Of a DNA stretch of 64,000 bases, positions 17,905-28,212 are shown one piece after another. The stretch spans positions 62,001 through 126,000 of the forward strand of contig JAAFIQ010000011.1 of assembly GCA_013298715.1 (NCBI GenBank). Reading direction: 5' to 3'. The position numbers and the translations under genes are program-made. This DNA is from Bacteroidota bacterium (lineage in GTDB: Bacteria; Bacteroidota; Bacteroidia; B-17B0; Aurantibacillaceae). Under the pieces are notes generated by a model. The model was not told the DNA's origin. It saw only the letters and a program-made list of their open reading frames with translations, and did no database searches. The first letter of the stretch is position 1, and every line of letters starts with the position of its first letter.

Positions 17905-19242
17905 CTAGTCCCTATCAAATTCTAGTCTCATGCCTTTTGCAATTTCGTTAATGTTGCCATTATCAAAAACTAAATTGCCATTTACAAACGTTTTTACAAT
18001 ACTACTTTTAAAAGTATGACCCTCAAACGGACTCCAGCCACATTTGTAAAGCAAATTAGACTTTTCAACCAAACTTGTTTTCTTTAAATCAACCATCACT
18101 AAATCGGCAAAATAGCCTTCACGAATAAATCCTCTATTTTTAATTTGAAACAAATCAGACACATTATGGCTCATTTTTAAGGCTATTTGCTCTAAAGTAA
18201 TTTTTCCTTGATGATAAAAATCTAACATAGCAAGCAAGCTGTGTTGAACCAATGGCCCACCGCTTGGCGCTTTTAAATAAGTTTGTTCTTTTTCATCAAT
18301 TGTATGTGGCGCATGATCAGTGGCAATAACATCGATAGTTCCATTTAGCACTGCTTCAAATAGTTTATCTCTATCATAAGCAGTTTTTACCGATGGATTC
18401 CATTTAATATAATTACCCTTAGTTTTATAATCTTCATCGCAAAACCACAAATGATGGATACAGGCCTCGGCAGTAATTCGTTTCTGTTTTAACGGAATTT
18501 TATTAGTAAACAATGCCAATTCTTTTGCTGTAGAAATATGAAGTATATGTAATTTTGTATTGAATTTTTTTGCTAACTCTACGGCATACGAGGAAGATTT
18601 ATAACACCCTTCTTCGTTGCGAATTATTGGATGAAAGTAAGCAGGAATATCTTCGCCGTATTCTTCAATTATTCGAGTTTGATTTTCTTTTATAAACGGG
18701 TCATGCTCACAATGTGTTGCAACAAGGGTGTTAGCGTTGGCAAACACATTTTCTAAAGCTTTTGTATCATCTACCAACATATCGCCGGTACTTGAGCCCA
18801 TAAAAATTTTCACACCACAAACCGTTTTGTAATCAATGCTTAAAATCTCATCAATGTTTGTGTTGGTTGTTCCCATAAAAAAGGAGTAATTGGCCAAACT
18901 ACATTCACTTGCTCGTTTATACTTCTCTTCCAAACGTTGTTTAGTGGTACTTGTAGGATTGGTATTTGGCATCTCCATAAACGAAGTGACACCACCAGCA
19001 ACAGCTGCTTTTGCTTCAGTATAAATTTCTCCTTTATGCGTTAATCCTGGTTCTCTAAAATGTACCTGGTCATCAATTGCACCAGGCAATAAATGCAAGC
19101 CTTCCGCGTTAATTTCTATTGCGTTATTTGTGTTATCAATCGTTCTTTCAATTTGTTGAATAATTCCGTTTTCAATTAAAACATCTCCAACAAAAATTTC
19201 GTTTTCGTTAACTACGTGCGCTTGTTTAATTAAGTAATTCAT
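17905..19242 (-). CDS. pyrC: Dihydroorotase (amidohydrolase family)
   Basis: The 445-residue protein matches class I dihydroorotases, which cyclise carbamoyl aspartate in pyrimidine synthesis. Metal-site blocks are DDQVHFREPG (57-66), CGVKIFMGSSTGD with the carbamylated Lys, THCEHD, LHILHIS and IDVIATDHAPHT. The first His of the canonical DxHxH motif is Gln59 here (codon at 19066-19068), a substitution I believe is common in Bacteroidota. Its start overlaps the end of bioA by 17 bases, so the two are translationally coupled. Allantoinase is the nearest alternative family. Confidence 0.88.
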   Translation of the reverse strand: MNYLIKQAHVVNENEIFVGDVLIENGIIQQIERTIDNTNNAIEINAEGLHLLPGAIDDQVHFREPGLTHKGEIYTEAKAAVAGGVTSFMEMPNTNPTSTTKQRLEEKYKRASECSLANYSFFMGTTNTNIDEILSIDYKTVCGVKIFMGSSTGDMLVDDTKALENVFANANTLVATHCEHDPFIKENQTRIIEEYGEDIPAYFHPIIRNEEGCYKSSSYAVELAKKFNTKLHILHISTAKELALFTNKIPLKQKRITAEACIHHLWFCDEDYKTKGNYIKWNPSVKTAYDRDKLFEAVLNGTIDVIATDHAPHTIDEKEQTYLKAPSGGPLVQHSLLAMLDFYHQGKITLEQIALKMSHNVSDLFQIKNRGFIREGYFADLVMVDLKKTSLVEKSNLLYKCGWSPFEGHTFKSSIVKTFVNGNLVFDNGNINEIAKGMRLEFDRD

Positions 19243-20509
19243 CTAAATAATTTTTAATGGTTAAATAAATTTTATTGAGTTCAGTTTTTGTGATAATGTA
19301 AGGAGGAATAATATAAAAGACGTTTCCGAGCGGACGTAAAATAATTCCGTGTTTTAAAAAATAATCACTTAGCCCCAAAAGGCCTTCATTCAGGTAATTC
19401 AATACTTTACTCGACTTTATTTCAAAAGCAATAATTGTACCTAGTTTCCTCACTTCTTTTAATGCTTTGTGGTGTTTTATTTGTTCGGCAAATTCAGTGT
19501 GCATTGCAGAAATCATTTCAATTTGTAATTCACAATCCTTTTGTAACAGTAAATCTAAACTAGCGTTAGCCGCAGCGCATGCTGTAGCATTTGCAGTATA
19601 GCTGTGTCCATGAAAAAAAGTATGTGTTTTATCGTTGCTTAAATACGCATTATAAATTCTTTCATTACAAGTTGTAGCACCTAATGGCATAAAGCCGCCA
19701 GTAATACCTTTGCTTAAACAAATGATATCAGGTTTATTTTTTAAATAATCACTCGCAAATAATTTGCCTGTTCTTCCAAAACCTGTCATTACTTCATCGG
19801 CAATGGTAACCACGTTAAATTGATTGCAAAGAGAAATTAGTTCGTCAAGCAACTCGGCCTCATACATTAGCATGCCAGCTGCACCTTGCACTATTGGTTC
19901 AAAAATAAAGCCCGCAATATTATGGTTGCTAAACCAAGCGGCTAATACATTTTTAATTTCAAGAATGTTTTGTCTGGTTGGTAAAGGAATGTGTGCTACT
20001 TCAAATAATAAATTTTCAAATGCATTGTTAAATACATTTCGCGCTCCAATACTCATGCTGCCAAACGTATCGCCATGGTAAGCATTTTCAAAAGCAATAA
20101 AAATTGTTTTAGGTAAATTTTGATTACTCCAGTATTGAACTGTCATTTTAATAGCTACTTCAACCGCTGTGCTTCCATTATCGCTATAAAAAATTTTTTT
20201 TTGATTTTCAGGTAAAATTGCAAGCAATCGATTTGCAAATGTCACAGCTTGAGGGTGCGTAAAATCAGAAAAAATACAATGTTCTAGTTGAATTAATTGT
20301 TCGCTTACTTTGTTAGCTATGTAAGGATTACAATGCCCGTGTAAATTTACCCACCAGCTGCTTATGGCATCAATATAACGTTCACCATCTTCATCAATTA
20401 AATGTACGCCTTCACCTTTAACAATATTGCGAACTCCTCTTTTGGCAACTTGATGTGTAAAAGGATGCCAAACATTTTTGTTATCGAGTTCAAGAATTAA
20501 GCTGTTCAT
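19226..20509 (-). CDS. bioA: Adenosylmethionine-8-amino-7-oxononanoate aminotransferase
   Basis: This 427-residue fold-type I PLP aminotransferase uses S-adenosylmethionine as amino donor to make 7,8-diaminopelargonate in biotin synthesis. Diagnostic blocks are NVWHPFTHQ at the start, DAISSWWVNLHGHCNPYI (the tryptophan pair that sets BioA apart from other class III enzymes), SDNGSTAVEVAIKM, FIFEPIVQGAAGML, TIADEVMTGFGRTGKLFA, and the PLP lysine in LSKGITGGFMPLG. No other biotin gene is in the window. It is the first gene of a pair with dihydroorotase, an odd pathway pairing. Confidence 0.94.
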   Translation of the reverse strand: MNSLILELDNKNVWHPFTHQVAKRGVRNIVKGEGVHLIDEDGERYIDAISSWWVNLHGHCNPYIANKVSEQLIQLEHCIFSDFTHPQAVTFANRLLAILPENQKKIFYSDNGSTAVEVAIKMTVQYWSNQNLPKTIFIAFENAYHGDTFGSMSIGARNVFNNAFENLLFEVAHIPLPTRQNILEIKNVLAAWFSNHNIAGFIFEPIVQGAAGMLMYEAELLDELISLCNQFNVVTIADEVMTGFGRTGKLFASDYLKNKPDIICLSKGITGGFMPLGATTCNERIYNAYLSNDKTHTFFHGHSYTANATACAAANASLDLLLQKDCELQIEMISAMHTEFAEQIKHHKALKEVRKLGTIIAFEIKSSKVLNYLNEGLLGLSDYFLKHGIILRPLGNVFYIIPPYIITKTELNKIYLTIKNYLDELLN

Positions 20510-20590
20510 TACAATCTTTAAAATTAAACAATTGAATAGAATTTTTATATTTTTTATTCCATCAAAAAACTTTAAGTTTACGCTTGCCTA

Positions 20591-21670
20591 ATGCGCTTTA
20601 TACTCAATATATTAGTTTTACTTTTTCTAGTATCATCAACTATTTTTAGTCAAACGAGCGAAATAAAAAAAAATAATTTAACTCTTAGTGGGTATTTTGA
20701 TTTGTATTATTGCTTTGATTTTAACGAGCCATTAGCAGGAGCTAGAGAAAACTTTTTATACAATCATAACAAACATAATGAGGTAAACGTAAATTTAGTT
20801 TATTTAAAATCTAACTATTCACTCTCAAAATTCAGAGCAAATTTAGCACTCATGCATGGTACTTATGCTATGGCTAATTTAGCCGCTGAGCCTGCAATCA
20901 TTAAAAATCTATTTGAAGCAAATTTCGGCTTTAAAATTGGTAAGAGAACTTGGCTGGATGCTGGCATTTTTCCATCACATATAGGCTTTGAAAGTGCTGT
21001 TGGTAAAGATTGTTGGAATTTAACGCGAAGTATTTTGGCGGAGAACTCACCTTATTACGAATCAGGAATAAAAGTAACTAACACTTCAGAATCAGAAAAA
21101 ACCACCTTCTCTGTTTTATTATTAAATGGTTGGCAAAAAATTGTTCGCCCTAAAAACAGCACTATACCTAGCTTAGGAACACAATTCATTTACAAATTCA
21201 ATAATAATTTTAGCGTCAACCATAGCTCGTTCATCGGAAATGATACGCCAGATAGCGCATTTCTATTCAGATTTTTTAATAACTTTTATGGTACTTACAC
21301 AAAAAATAAATTCGGTTTAATTGTTGGGTTTGATTTAGGGCTTCAGCAAAATCAAATAAACAAAAGCAATTTAAATGTTTGGTACTCACCTGTGGCAATT
21401 GTGAAATATAATTTAAACTCAAATCTAACGTTGGCTGGTCGTGCAGAACATTACAATGATAAAAATCAGATTATTATAAAAACTAATTTCAACGATCCTT
21501 TTGATGCATTTGGCGTTTCATTAAATTTAGATTACTTAATTAAACCAAATATTTTATTTAGAATCGAAGGAAGAACACTTTATTCAAACAGACTTATTTA
21601 CAATTACAAAAACACAGATAAAACAAATGTTTTACCATTTGTAACAACAAGTATATGTGCTAATTTTTAA
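20591..21670 (+). CDS. Outer-membrane beta-barrel porin-like protein
   Basis: The 359-residue protein starts with a signal peptide (LNILVLLFLVSSTIFSQ). Alternating hydrophobic strands and a C-terminal aromatic residue (ending ICANF) follow, as in outer-membrane barrels. LTLSGYFDLYYCFDFNEP and LDAGIFPSHIGFESA resemble the Bacteroidota BBP2/porin family that often begins with a GYFDxYY motif. Substrate is unknown. It heads a close run of plus-strand genes, 8 bases before the threonine aldolase, but this probably reflects shared transcription and not function. TACGCTTG four bases before the ATG is one mismatch from the -7 element. Confidence 0.7.
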   Translation: MRFILNILVLLFLVSSTIFSQTSEIKKNNLTLSGYFDLYYCFDFNEPLAGARENFLYNHNKHNEVNVNLVYLKSNYSLSKFRANLALMHGTYAMANLAAEPAIIKNLFEANFGFKIGKRTWLDAGIFPSHIGFESAVGKDCWNLTRSILAENSPYYESGIKVTNTSESEKTTFSVLLLNGWQKIVRPKNSTIPSLGTQFIYKFNNNFSVNHSSFIGNDTPDSAFLFRFFNNFYGTYTKNKFGLIVGFDLGLQQNQINKSNLNVWYSPVAIVKYNLNSNLTLAGRAEHYNDKNQIIIKTNFNDPFDAFGVSLNLDYLIKPNILFRIEGRTLYSNRLIYNYKNTDKTNVLPFVTTSICANF

Positions 21671-21678
21671 TTTTTAAA

Positions 21679-22698
21679 ATGATAGATTTAAGAAGCGATA
21701 CCGTAACCAAACCCAGTAAAGAAATGCTAGAAGCCATGATGAGCGCGCAGGTTGGTGATGATGTTTTTGGTGAAGATGCTACAATTATTGAATTGCAAGA
21801 TTATGCAGCTAATTTATTTGGAAAAGAAGCTGCCCTTTTTTGCCCAAGTGGCACAATGACTAACCAAATTGCAATTAAAGCACATACGCAGCCAGGCGAT
21901 GAATTATTGTGCGATGTAAATTCACACATTTATAATTACGAAGGCGGCGGAATTGCTTTTAATAGCGGTGTTCAAGCTAAATTAATTCAAGGGAATGAAG
22001 GTAAATTAACGGCTCAACAAATTGAAAATAATATTAATGGCGACTATGATTGGCTAACAAAAACAAGTTTAGTATCGCTTGAAAATACTGTAAACAGGGC
22101 TGGTGGAACTTATTACACGTGTTCAGAAATTGAACCTATTACCAAGTTATGTAAAGAGAAAAAATTAAAATTGCATTTGGACGGCGCACGAATTTTTAAT
22201 GCACTTGAGGAAACAAAAGAAAACCCAAAAAGTGTTGGTGAATTATTTGATAGCGTTTCAATTTGTTTAAGTAAAGGACTTGGCGCACCAGTAGGCTCTT
22301 TACTTTTAGGCGATAAAGAATATATAAAAAAATCGAAACGCATACGTAAGGCTTTTGGCGGTGGGATGCGACAAGCCGGGTTTATTGCTGCGGCTGGCTT
22401 GTACGCATTAAAAAATAATATTACACGATTAAAAGAAGACCACGTTAAAGCAAAGGAATTAGAAAAGGTACTGAAAAATTTACCTTACATAGAAAGTGTT
22501 TTACCAGTTTATACCAACATCATAATTTTTAATTTAAAAGAAGGTAAATTTACAGGCGAAACATTTGAGAAAACCTTGGCACAAAACAATTTTAAAATTG
22601 CAGCTTTTGGCAAACAAACCATCCGTATGGTAACGCATTTAGATTACGATGATACACAACACCAGCAAGCAATTGATATTTTAAAAAAATTAGCATAA
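21679..22698 (+). CDS. ltaE: Threonine aldolase (GntG-family PLP-dependent aldolase)
   Basis: The 339-residue fold-type I PLP enzyme cleaves threonine or allo-threonine to glycine and acetaldehyde. The N-terminus MIDLRSDTVTKPSKEML is diagnostic, FCPSGTMTNQIAIKAH lies at the cofactor site, LHLDGARIFNA holds the PLP-pairing Asp, and CLSKGLGAPVGSLLLG holds the Schiff-base Lys. Length matches the family. It lies 16 bases before aroC. The stereochemical preference cannot be read from sequence. Confidence 0.93.
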   Translation: MIDLRSDTVTKPSKEMLEAMMSAQVGDDVFGEDATIIELQDYAANLFGKEAALFCPSGTMTNQIAIKAHTQPGDELLCDVNSHIYNYEGGGIAFNSGVQAKLIQGNEGKLTAQQIENNINGDYDWLTKTSLVSLENTVNRAGGTYYTCSEIEPITKLCKEKKLKLHLDGARIFNALEETKENPKSVGELFDSVSICLSKGLGAPVGSLLLGDKEYIKKSKRIRKAFGGGMRQAGFIAAAGLYALKNNITRLKEDHVKAKELEKVLKNLPYIESVLPVYTNIIIFNLKEGKFTGETFEKTLAQNNFKIAAFGKQTIRMVTHLDYDDTQHQQAIDILKKLA

Positions 22699-22714
22699 TA
22701 AAATATACAAATAA

Positions 22715-23797
22715 ATGGCCTTTAATAGTTTTGGAAATATTTTTAAGTTAACTAGTTTTGGTGAAAGTCATGGAACCTCTATTGGCGGTATTATTGAAGG
22801 CTGCCCTGCGGGCTTAGAAATTGATTTTATTTTTGTACAAGAAGAGTTAAATAAACGTAAACCCGGGCAATCGCGCATAGTAACCCAAAGAAAGGAAGAG
22901 GACGAAGTAGAATTTTTATCTGGCATTTTTGAGGGAAAAACTACAGGTTTACCTATTGGATTTATAATTAAAAACACAAATGCAAAATCCAAGGATTACG
23001 CGCATTTAAAAGATGCTTACCGACCAAGTCATGCAGACTTCACGTATCAAGAAAAATATGGGCATAGAGATTACAGGGGTGGAGGAAGAAGCAGCGCGCG
23101 CGAAACAGCTTGCCGTGTAGTTGCTGGAGCAATTGCCAAATTATTTTTAAGGCATTATAAAGTTAAAATCAATGCGTTTGTTAAACAAATAGCTACAATT
23201 AAATTAGAAAAAAACTTTTCTGAATTAAATTTAGAAGATACTTTTTTAAACATTGTTCGTTGCCCGGATATGGTAATTGCAGAGCAAATGATAAACCTTA
23301 TTGAATCCATAAAAAAACAAGGAGATACTGTTGGAGGTATTATACAATGTGTAATACAAAACTGCCCAGTTGGTTTAGGCGAACCTGTGTTTGACAAATT
23401 AAATGCCGTACTTGCCCATGCAATGCTCAGTATTAACGCAGTAAAAGGTTTTGAAATTGGCGCAGGATTTGAGGCCGTTACTAAAAAAGGTTCAGAGCTA
23501 AACGATGAATTTATAAAAAATTCAAATGGTAACACTTCAACCAAAACTAATAATAGTGGAGGAATACAAGGTGGCATCAGCAACGGCATGCCAATTTATT
23601 TTAATGTAGCTTTTAAACCTGTTGCAACTATTATGCAAACGCAAAACACGTTAAATAAATTAGGCGAGGAAATAACACTAGAGGCAAAAGGCAGGCACGA
23701 CCCTTGCGTATTGCCACGCGCTGTAACAATTGTAGAGGCTATGGCCGCAATGGTAATAGCAGATTTTTTATTAATAAGTAAAGTAAATAAATTATAA
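22715..23797 (+). CDS. aroC: Chorismate synthase
   Basis: This 360-residue FMN-dependent enzyme converts EPSP to chorismate, the last step of the shikimate pathway. [20 protein letters not shown] (the first signature), [20 protein letters not shown] (the second, with the flavin and phosphate-binding Arg residues) and [17 protein letters not shown] (the C-terminal block) are all present. Length is standard. It is inside the run from the porin gene to yggS and is followed after 4 bases by the YggS gene. No other aro genes are in view. Confidence 0.97.
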   Translation: MAFNSFGNIFKLTSFGESHGTSIGGIIEGCPAGLEIDFIFVQEELNKRKPGQSRIVTQRKEEDEVEFLSGIFEGKTTGLPIGFIIKNTNAKSKDYAHLKDAYRPSHADFTYQEKYGHRDYRGGGRSSARETACRVVAGAIAKLFLRHYKVKINAFVKQIATIKLEKNFSELNLEDTFLNIVRCPDMVIAEQMINLIESIKKQGDTVGGIIQCVIQNCPVGLGEPVFDKLNAVLAHAMLSINAVKGFEIGAGFEAVTKKGSELNDEFIKNSNGNTSTKTNNSGGIQGGISNGMPIYFNVAFKPVATIMQTQNTLNKLGEEITLEAKGRHDPCVLPRAVTIVEAMAAMVIADFLLISKVNKL

Positions 23798-23801
23798 ATG
23801 C

Positions 23802-24461
23802 ATGAGCATTAAAGAAAATTTACAAAACATTAAATCCAAGCTTCCTAATCATGTATGTTTAGTAGCGGTTTCTAAAACGAAACCAATTGAAGCTCTAGAA
23901 GAAGCCTACCATGCAGGTCAACGTGTTTTTGGAGAAAATTATGTTCAGGAATTAGTTGATAAAGTTCAACACTTGCCTAAGGATATAGAGTGGCATTTTA
24001 TAGGGCATTTACAATCCAACAAAGTAAAGTACATTGCGCCATTCGTAACGTTAATACATGGTGTTGATAGTTTTTCGTTATTAAAAGAAATAAACAAACA
24101 AGCGCTAAAACAAAATAAAATTATTGATTGTCTTTTGCAACTTTATATTGCCAAAGAAGAAACTAAATTTGGGTTAACCTTTGAAGAAGTAGAACAGTTG
24201 TTAGTTTCAGAAGATTACGGAAACATGAAAAACGTTAGTATAAAAGGTTTTATGGCAATGGCGAGCAATACAGATAATGAGACTCAAATTGAAAAGGAAT
24301 TCTTATCGGTACTCAATTTTTCAAAAAAAATGATTCCGTATATTCCTAACCCTGTTTTAAGTTATGGTATGAGTGGCGATTACACTTTAGCAATCAAATG
24401 TGGTAGTAACATGATTCGTGTTGGTAGTAGTATTTTTGGGGTACGTAATTATACGAAGTAA
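23802..24461 (+). CDS. YggS family PLP-binding protein
   Basis: The 219-residue single-domain alanine-racemase-fold protein binds PLP through the Lys in LVAVSKTKPIEAL. FGENYVQELVDK, WHFIGHLQSNKVKYI, and a C-terminal SYGMSGDYTLAIKCGSNMIR with GSSIFG are the family blocks. YggS/PLPBP proteins keep PLP homeostasis and do not have a settled catalytic activity. Given two PLP enzymes nearby, the link is suggestive but probably only positional. It begins 4 bases after aroC. Confidence 0.93.
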   Translation: MSIKENLQNIKSKLPNHVCLVAVSKTKPIEALEEAYHAGQRVFGENYVQELVDKVQHLPKDIEWHFIGHLQSNKVKYIAPFVTLIHGVDSFSLLKEINKQALKQNKIIDCLLQLYIAKEETKFGLTFEEVEQLLVSEDYGNMKNVSIKGFMAMASNTDNETQIEKEFLSVLNFSKKMIPYIPNPVLSYGMSGDYTLAIKCGSNMIRVGSSIFGVRNYTK

Positions 24462-24533
24462 TGATTCAATTTTATGCTATGTTTTGTCTTGTTTTCTTTA
24501 TGAATACACATTTTTATTTTGTAAGCAATTAAA

Positions 24534-25463
24534 ATGATAGCTCCAGAAATAATAGCCTTATTAACTACTCTTTGTTGGAGTATTGGTATTTTTCCGTTTA
24601 CAATTGCTGCGCAAAAGCTTGGCACCACTGCCCTTAACCAATATCGTTTATTGTTAGCTTGGATTTTTATTTCCCTTATTTTAATTTGTTGGAACCATTT
24701 AAATTTTATTCAATTATTTACTGAACCTCGCCAATATCATTATTTATTTCTTGGTTTATCTGGCATAATCGGCTTTACCATTGGCGATTACTGTAGCTTC
24801 ACTTCGTTTAAAATTCTTGGACCTAAATTAGGTAGTCTTTACACGTGCTTTGCCCCCGGCGCTGCATTAGTGTTAGGTTATTTTGTGCTTGATGAAGAAA
24901 TTACTGCCTTTGGTATTCTTGGCATTTTAATTACCGTTGCAGGAATAATTTGGTTGACACTTTCAAAAACTGATACGGCGCAAAGTGCTGCAATTGGTTT
25001 TACTCGAAATCCAAAAGGAATTGCCTTGGGCATTGCGGGTGCATGCTGCCAAGGAACAGGTTTAGTGCTCTCGAAATACGGCATGAATAGTTATGAAGAA
25101 AAACTACCAACCATGCACGCCGTTTGGATTCGCCTACTCTTTGCATTCAGCGCAGCTTTTGCTTTCTCAATTATTACAAATTCACTTAAAAAGAATTCTA
25201 TTCCTGTTTTTAAAAATAAAGAAAACGGCTTGCCGTATATGTTTTTAGGGACAGTACTAGGTCCTGTCTGTGGCGTAACGCTTTCTTTAGTAGCCATACA
25301 ATCTCTAAACGTTTCTGTAGCACAAACAATTTTTGCATTACTACCAATATTTGTTTTACCAATCTCTTATTTTGTATATAAAGAAAAAATTAATAAACAA
25401 TCTGTAGCTGCATGTTTACTAGCAATTGCAGGTGTAATTGTATTAGTATGGAGCAAAAATTAA
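24534..25463 (+). CDS. DMT superfamily transporter with EamA repeats
   Basis: The 309-residue protein has about ten hydrophobic helices in two EamA halves: residues 5-142, ending ILGILITVAGIIWLTLS, and 155-307, ending LLAIAGVIVLVWSKN. The family exports or imports small metabolites and drugs across the inner membrane; the substrate is not predictable. It is 72 bases after yggS, so it may have its own promoter. Its 3' end overlaps the next coding region by 16 bases. Confidence 0.88.
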   Translation: MIAPEIIALLTTLCWSIGIFPFTIAAQKLGTTALNQYRLLLAWIFISLILICWNHLNFIQLFTEPRQYHYLFLGLSGIIGFTIGDYCSFTSFKILGPKLGSLYTCFAPGAALVLGYFVLDEEITAFGILGILITVAGIIWLTLSKTDTAQSAAIGFTRNPKGIALGIAGACCQGTGLVLSKYGMNSYEEKLPTMHAVWIRLLFAFSAAFAFSIITNSLKKNSIPVFKNKENGLPYMFLGTVLGPVCGVTLSLVAIQSLNVSVAQTIFALLPIFVLPISYFVYKEKINKQSVAACLLAIAGVIVLVWSKN

Positions 25464-25966
25464 TTGAATTACTTCAAGGCGCAAACTACTGCAAAAAAGC
25501 TAAACACACTGTTGCGCTTGTAGAAGAGCATCCTGAACTAATGAAACCTTTGATCGGCTATTTTTTTAGTAATGATGTAAGGCTTTGTCAAAGTGCGAGT
25601 TGGCCAATTGGAATTTTAGGCGTAAAACATCCAAAACTGATAAGGCCTTATCTCAAAAAACTTGTAACCGAACTGAATACACCAAAAAATCTTCCAACTT
25701 TAAACAGAAATATTTTAAGAATTTTTCAGGACGTTGAAATTCCTACTAATTTAAAATCTACTTTACTAGATAAATGTTTCATCATTATAAATCAACCAAA
25801 GCAACCCGTTGCAGTTATTGCTTTTGCAATTACCGTAGCTTCCTATATTTGCAAAGATTATCCTGAATTACAAAGCGAGTTAAAAATAAATCTAAACGAT
25901 TTGATGGATAAGCCTCAATCTCCAGCGGTAATGTATAGGCTAAAAGCTGCTTTAAATAAGATTTAA
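25448..25966 (+). CDS. HEAT-like repeat protein of unknown function
   Basis: I chose the ATG at 25448, giving a 172-residue protein beginning MEQKLIELLQ; a longer frame from 25412 lies wholly within the transporter gene. The sequence is almost all alpha-helical, with repeats resembling HEAT units (for example HPELMKPLIGYFFSNDVRL and HPKLIRPYLKKLVTEL, both of the HPxLxxP pattern). It has no signal peptide or membrane helix. Such proteins are scaffolds. The overlap with the transporter suggests translational coupling. Confidence 0.7.
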   Translation: MEQKLIELLQGANYCKKAKHTVALVEEHPELMKPLIGYFFSNDVRLCQSASWPIGILGVKHPKLIRPYLKKLVTELNTPKNLPTLNRNILRIFQDVEIPTNLKSTLLDKCFIIINQPKQPVAVIAFAITVASYICKDYPELQSELKINLNDLMDKPQSPAVMYRLKAALNKI

Positions 25967-26049
25967 AATTCTAAAAAAATTTGACAACCAAAAAAAATAT
26001 TTATAAAATTAAATTATTTCCAATTTTGCTTTATCCACGAACTTTATTC

Positions 26050-28146
26050 TTAGTTTATTGCTGGCAATAAACCATACTCTTTGCCATATTCTAACATTTG
26101 GTTCACAAAATTAGTTGGGTATTCTACTTTTACGTCGATAATTTTTCCACCTTCCATAACAGGTACTAACTTAGGTTGAATAAAGCCTTGGTAAGGTGCC
26201 ATGTTTAAATTTTTATAGCGTGCTAATATTTCTTCGTGCATCTGTTTATCAACTTTTACACCATAATTTTCAATTAAATTTTTTCCTGCTTTGTAATCTC
26301 CTTCAGATTTTATACGTTGAATTTCACGTAAAAGATCGCCAAAACAAACTCGTAATTTAGTATAATCATTTATTACAAAATACGTTTTACCGTTCTCAAC
26401 TTTTTTCTCAATTACATTTTCTTTTTTACCCTTTTCGTAAACCCAAGCTGCAACCATTTGGCGATTACGCATGTGCGCCTCTTCGATTTGTTTACCTGGT
26501 TTTATGCGCGATAACTGAACAATTAAACCTTTGGTAATGTACTCGTCATAAGCGGCTTTGCCATAATCTAAACTTGGCATTACGCCTAAATCAACCAATT
26601 TTTGATCGTATAAATAATACAAAGCAACTAAGTCTGCCCTACCCTCTTCTAAAGCGCTCGCATAATTTTTTAGTGTTTCGTGCGGTTGACCAATACCTTT
26701 ATTAATTTGTCCGCTTGCGTGACCTATTACTTCGTGCATATCTGTATGTAATTTATCTGCTAAACCAGCACATGTAAGCACACGTTTCCTGATTTCATCA
26801 TTGTAGTAAAATTCATTCACTACGCTTTCTCCAGCTGCTTGCTCGTATGCTTCTACAATGTTTCCGAGGTTAACTGATTTACTACCGGCTTTTTCGCGAA
26901 TCCACTCGTTATTAGGTAAATTAATTCCTATTGGTGTGCTTGGCGAAGCATCGCCGCTTTCAATTACAGCATTAATTACTTTTGCAGAAATACCGGTTAC
27001 TTCTTTTTTCTTATGATCATTCATAATAGAAGAGTTATCCTCAAACCATTGGGCGTTAGCGCCAATTGTAGCAATACGTTTGCTTGCTTCAAAATCTTTT
27101 ACAGAAACAACCGATTCATAAGAACCTTTTTTTCCTAACGGATCTTGATATACTTCAATAAAACCATTTACCACATCAATTGCGCTTTCGGTGTCTTTTA
27201 CCCAAGCAACACAATAATCATCAAAATCTTTTAATGAACCCGTTTTGTAAAATTTAATTAATTTTTCAAGTGCAGTTTTTTGTTTAGCATTTTCGGTAAA
27301 CGGCAAGGCTTGCTCTAAATTATAAACAATTTTTTCTATAGCTTGTGTGTACATGCCTCCTACTTTAAATACTTTTTCAACCAACTTGCCATTTTCTTTA
27401 ACCAGCTTACTATTTAAGCCGTACATAGGTTGCATACTATCGCCTTTAACAACCATTGCCGAATAAAAATCAGTAACTTCTTTTTGTGTAACGCCTTCGT
27501 AAAAATTAACCGCACTGCCTTTTACCATATCAATTTTTGAATCGAGGTTCACTTTTTTAGACGCGACATTTGCATCGAAAATTAAAGGTGTAATAAATTT
27601 TATAAAATCGGCTTTGCTTTGGCCTTGAGCTAAAGGTAATTGCGCATCTTGTAATTTATTAATTTCACTTGCAAAAAAATCTTCGGTACACTCAGGTACA
27701 AATTTATCTTGATTGTAATGGTGATGTATACCATTGCTAAACCAAACACGTTTTGCATAAACCAAAAATTTATTATACTCTTCGTTATCTACTGTGTTAA
27801 GGTTATTGCTAACAATGGCTTCTAGCGTTTTGCGTATGGTTAAATTGTATTTGTAGTTTTGATCATAAATCATATCGCGCCCACTTAAAGCCGCTTGGTA
27901 AAAGTAATACAACAACGTTTTATTTTGCAAACTTAATTTATCAAAATCTTGAATGTGGTAGCGTAACACACGCAAATCAGCAAAACTTTCTGATACATAT
28001 TCGAATTTTTCTTCAAGTTTTTTAGTTGTATCAACTTGAAGTGTGTCTGATTTTTTATCGGGAGTTAATTCTGCAAATTCATTCGTATTAGATTTACACG
28101 CTGCAAGCGCTAAAAAGATTCCAGAAATTTTAATTAGTTTGTTCAT
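26050..28146 (-). CDS. Dipeptidyl peptidase III family zinc peptidase (M49), lipoprotein
   Basis: The 698-residue protein has a lipoprotein signal (ISGIFLALAACKSN, Cys about residue 18), so it is membrane-anchored in the envelope. The M49 zinc motif HEVIGH is within LHTDMHEVIGHASGQINKG at about residue 475, followed by the EEGRAD motif about 40 residues later, the normal spacing for the third zinc ligand. M49 peptidases remove dipeptides from the N-terminus of short peptides. It stands alone, convergent with the upstream HEAT gene and divergent from the TroA-like gene 66 bases away. Confidence 0.9.
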   Translation of the reverse strand: MNKLIKISGIFLALAACKSNTNEFAELTPDKKSDTLQVDTTKKLEEKFEYVSESFADLRVLRYHIQDFDKLSLQNKTLLYYFYQAALSGRDMIYDQNYKYNLTIRKTLEAIVSNNLNTVDNEEYNKFLVYAKRVWFSNGIHHHYNQDKFVPECTEDFFASEINKLQDAQLPLAQGQSKADFIKFITPLIFDANVASKKVNLDSKIDMVKGSAVNFYEGVTQKEVTDFYSAMVVKGDSMQPMYGLNSKLVKENGKLVEKVFKVGGMYTQAIEKIVYNLEQALPFTENAKQKTALEKLIKFYKTGSLKDFDDYCVAWVKDTESAIDVVNGFIEVYQDPLGKKGSYESVVSVKDFEASKRIATIGANAQWFEDNSSIMNDHKKKEVTGISAKVINAVIESGDASPSTPIGINLPNNEWIREKAGSKSVNLGNIVEAYEQAAGESVVNEFYYNDEIRKRVLTCAGLADKLHTDMHEVIGHASGQINKGIGQPHETLKNYASALEEGRADLVALYYLYDQKLVDLGVMPSLDYGKAAYDEYITKGLIVQLSRIKPGKQIEEAHMRNRQMVAAWVYEKGKKENVIEKKVENGKTYFVINDYTKLRVCFGDLLREIQRIKSEGDYKAGKNLIENYGVKVDKQMHEEILARYKNLNMAPYQGFIQPKLVPVMEGGKIIDVKVEYPTNFVNQMLEYGKEYGLLPAIN

Positions 28147-28212
28147 ATACTTATCTAAATTAGAAGCCTTAAATTTACACGAAATTTACAATCTTAACTA
28201 TTCTTTTTATCA

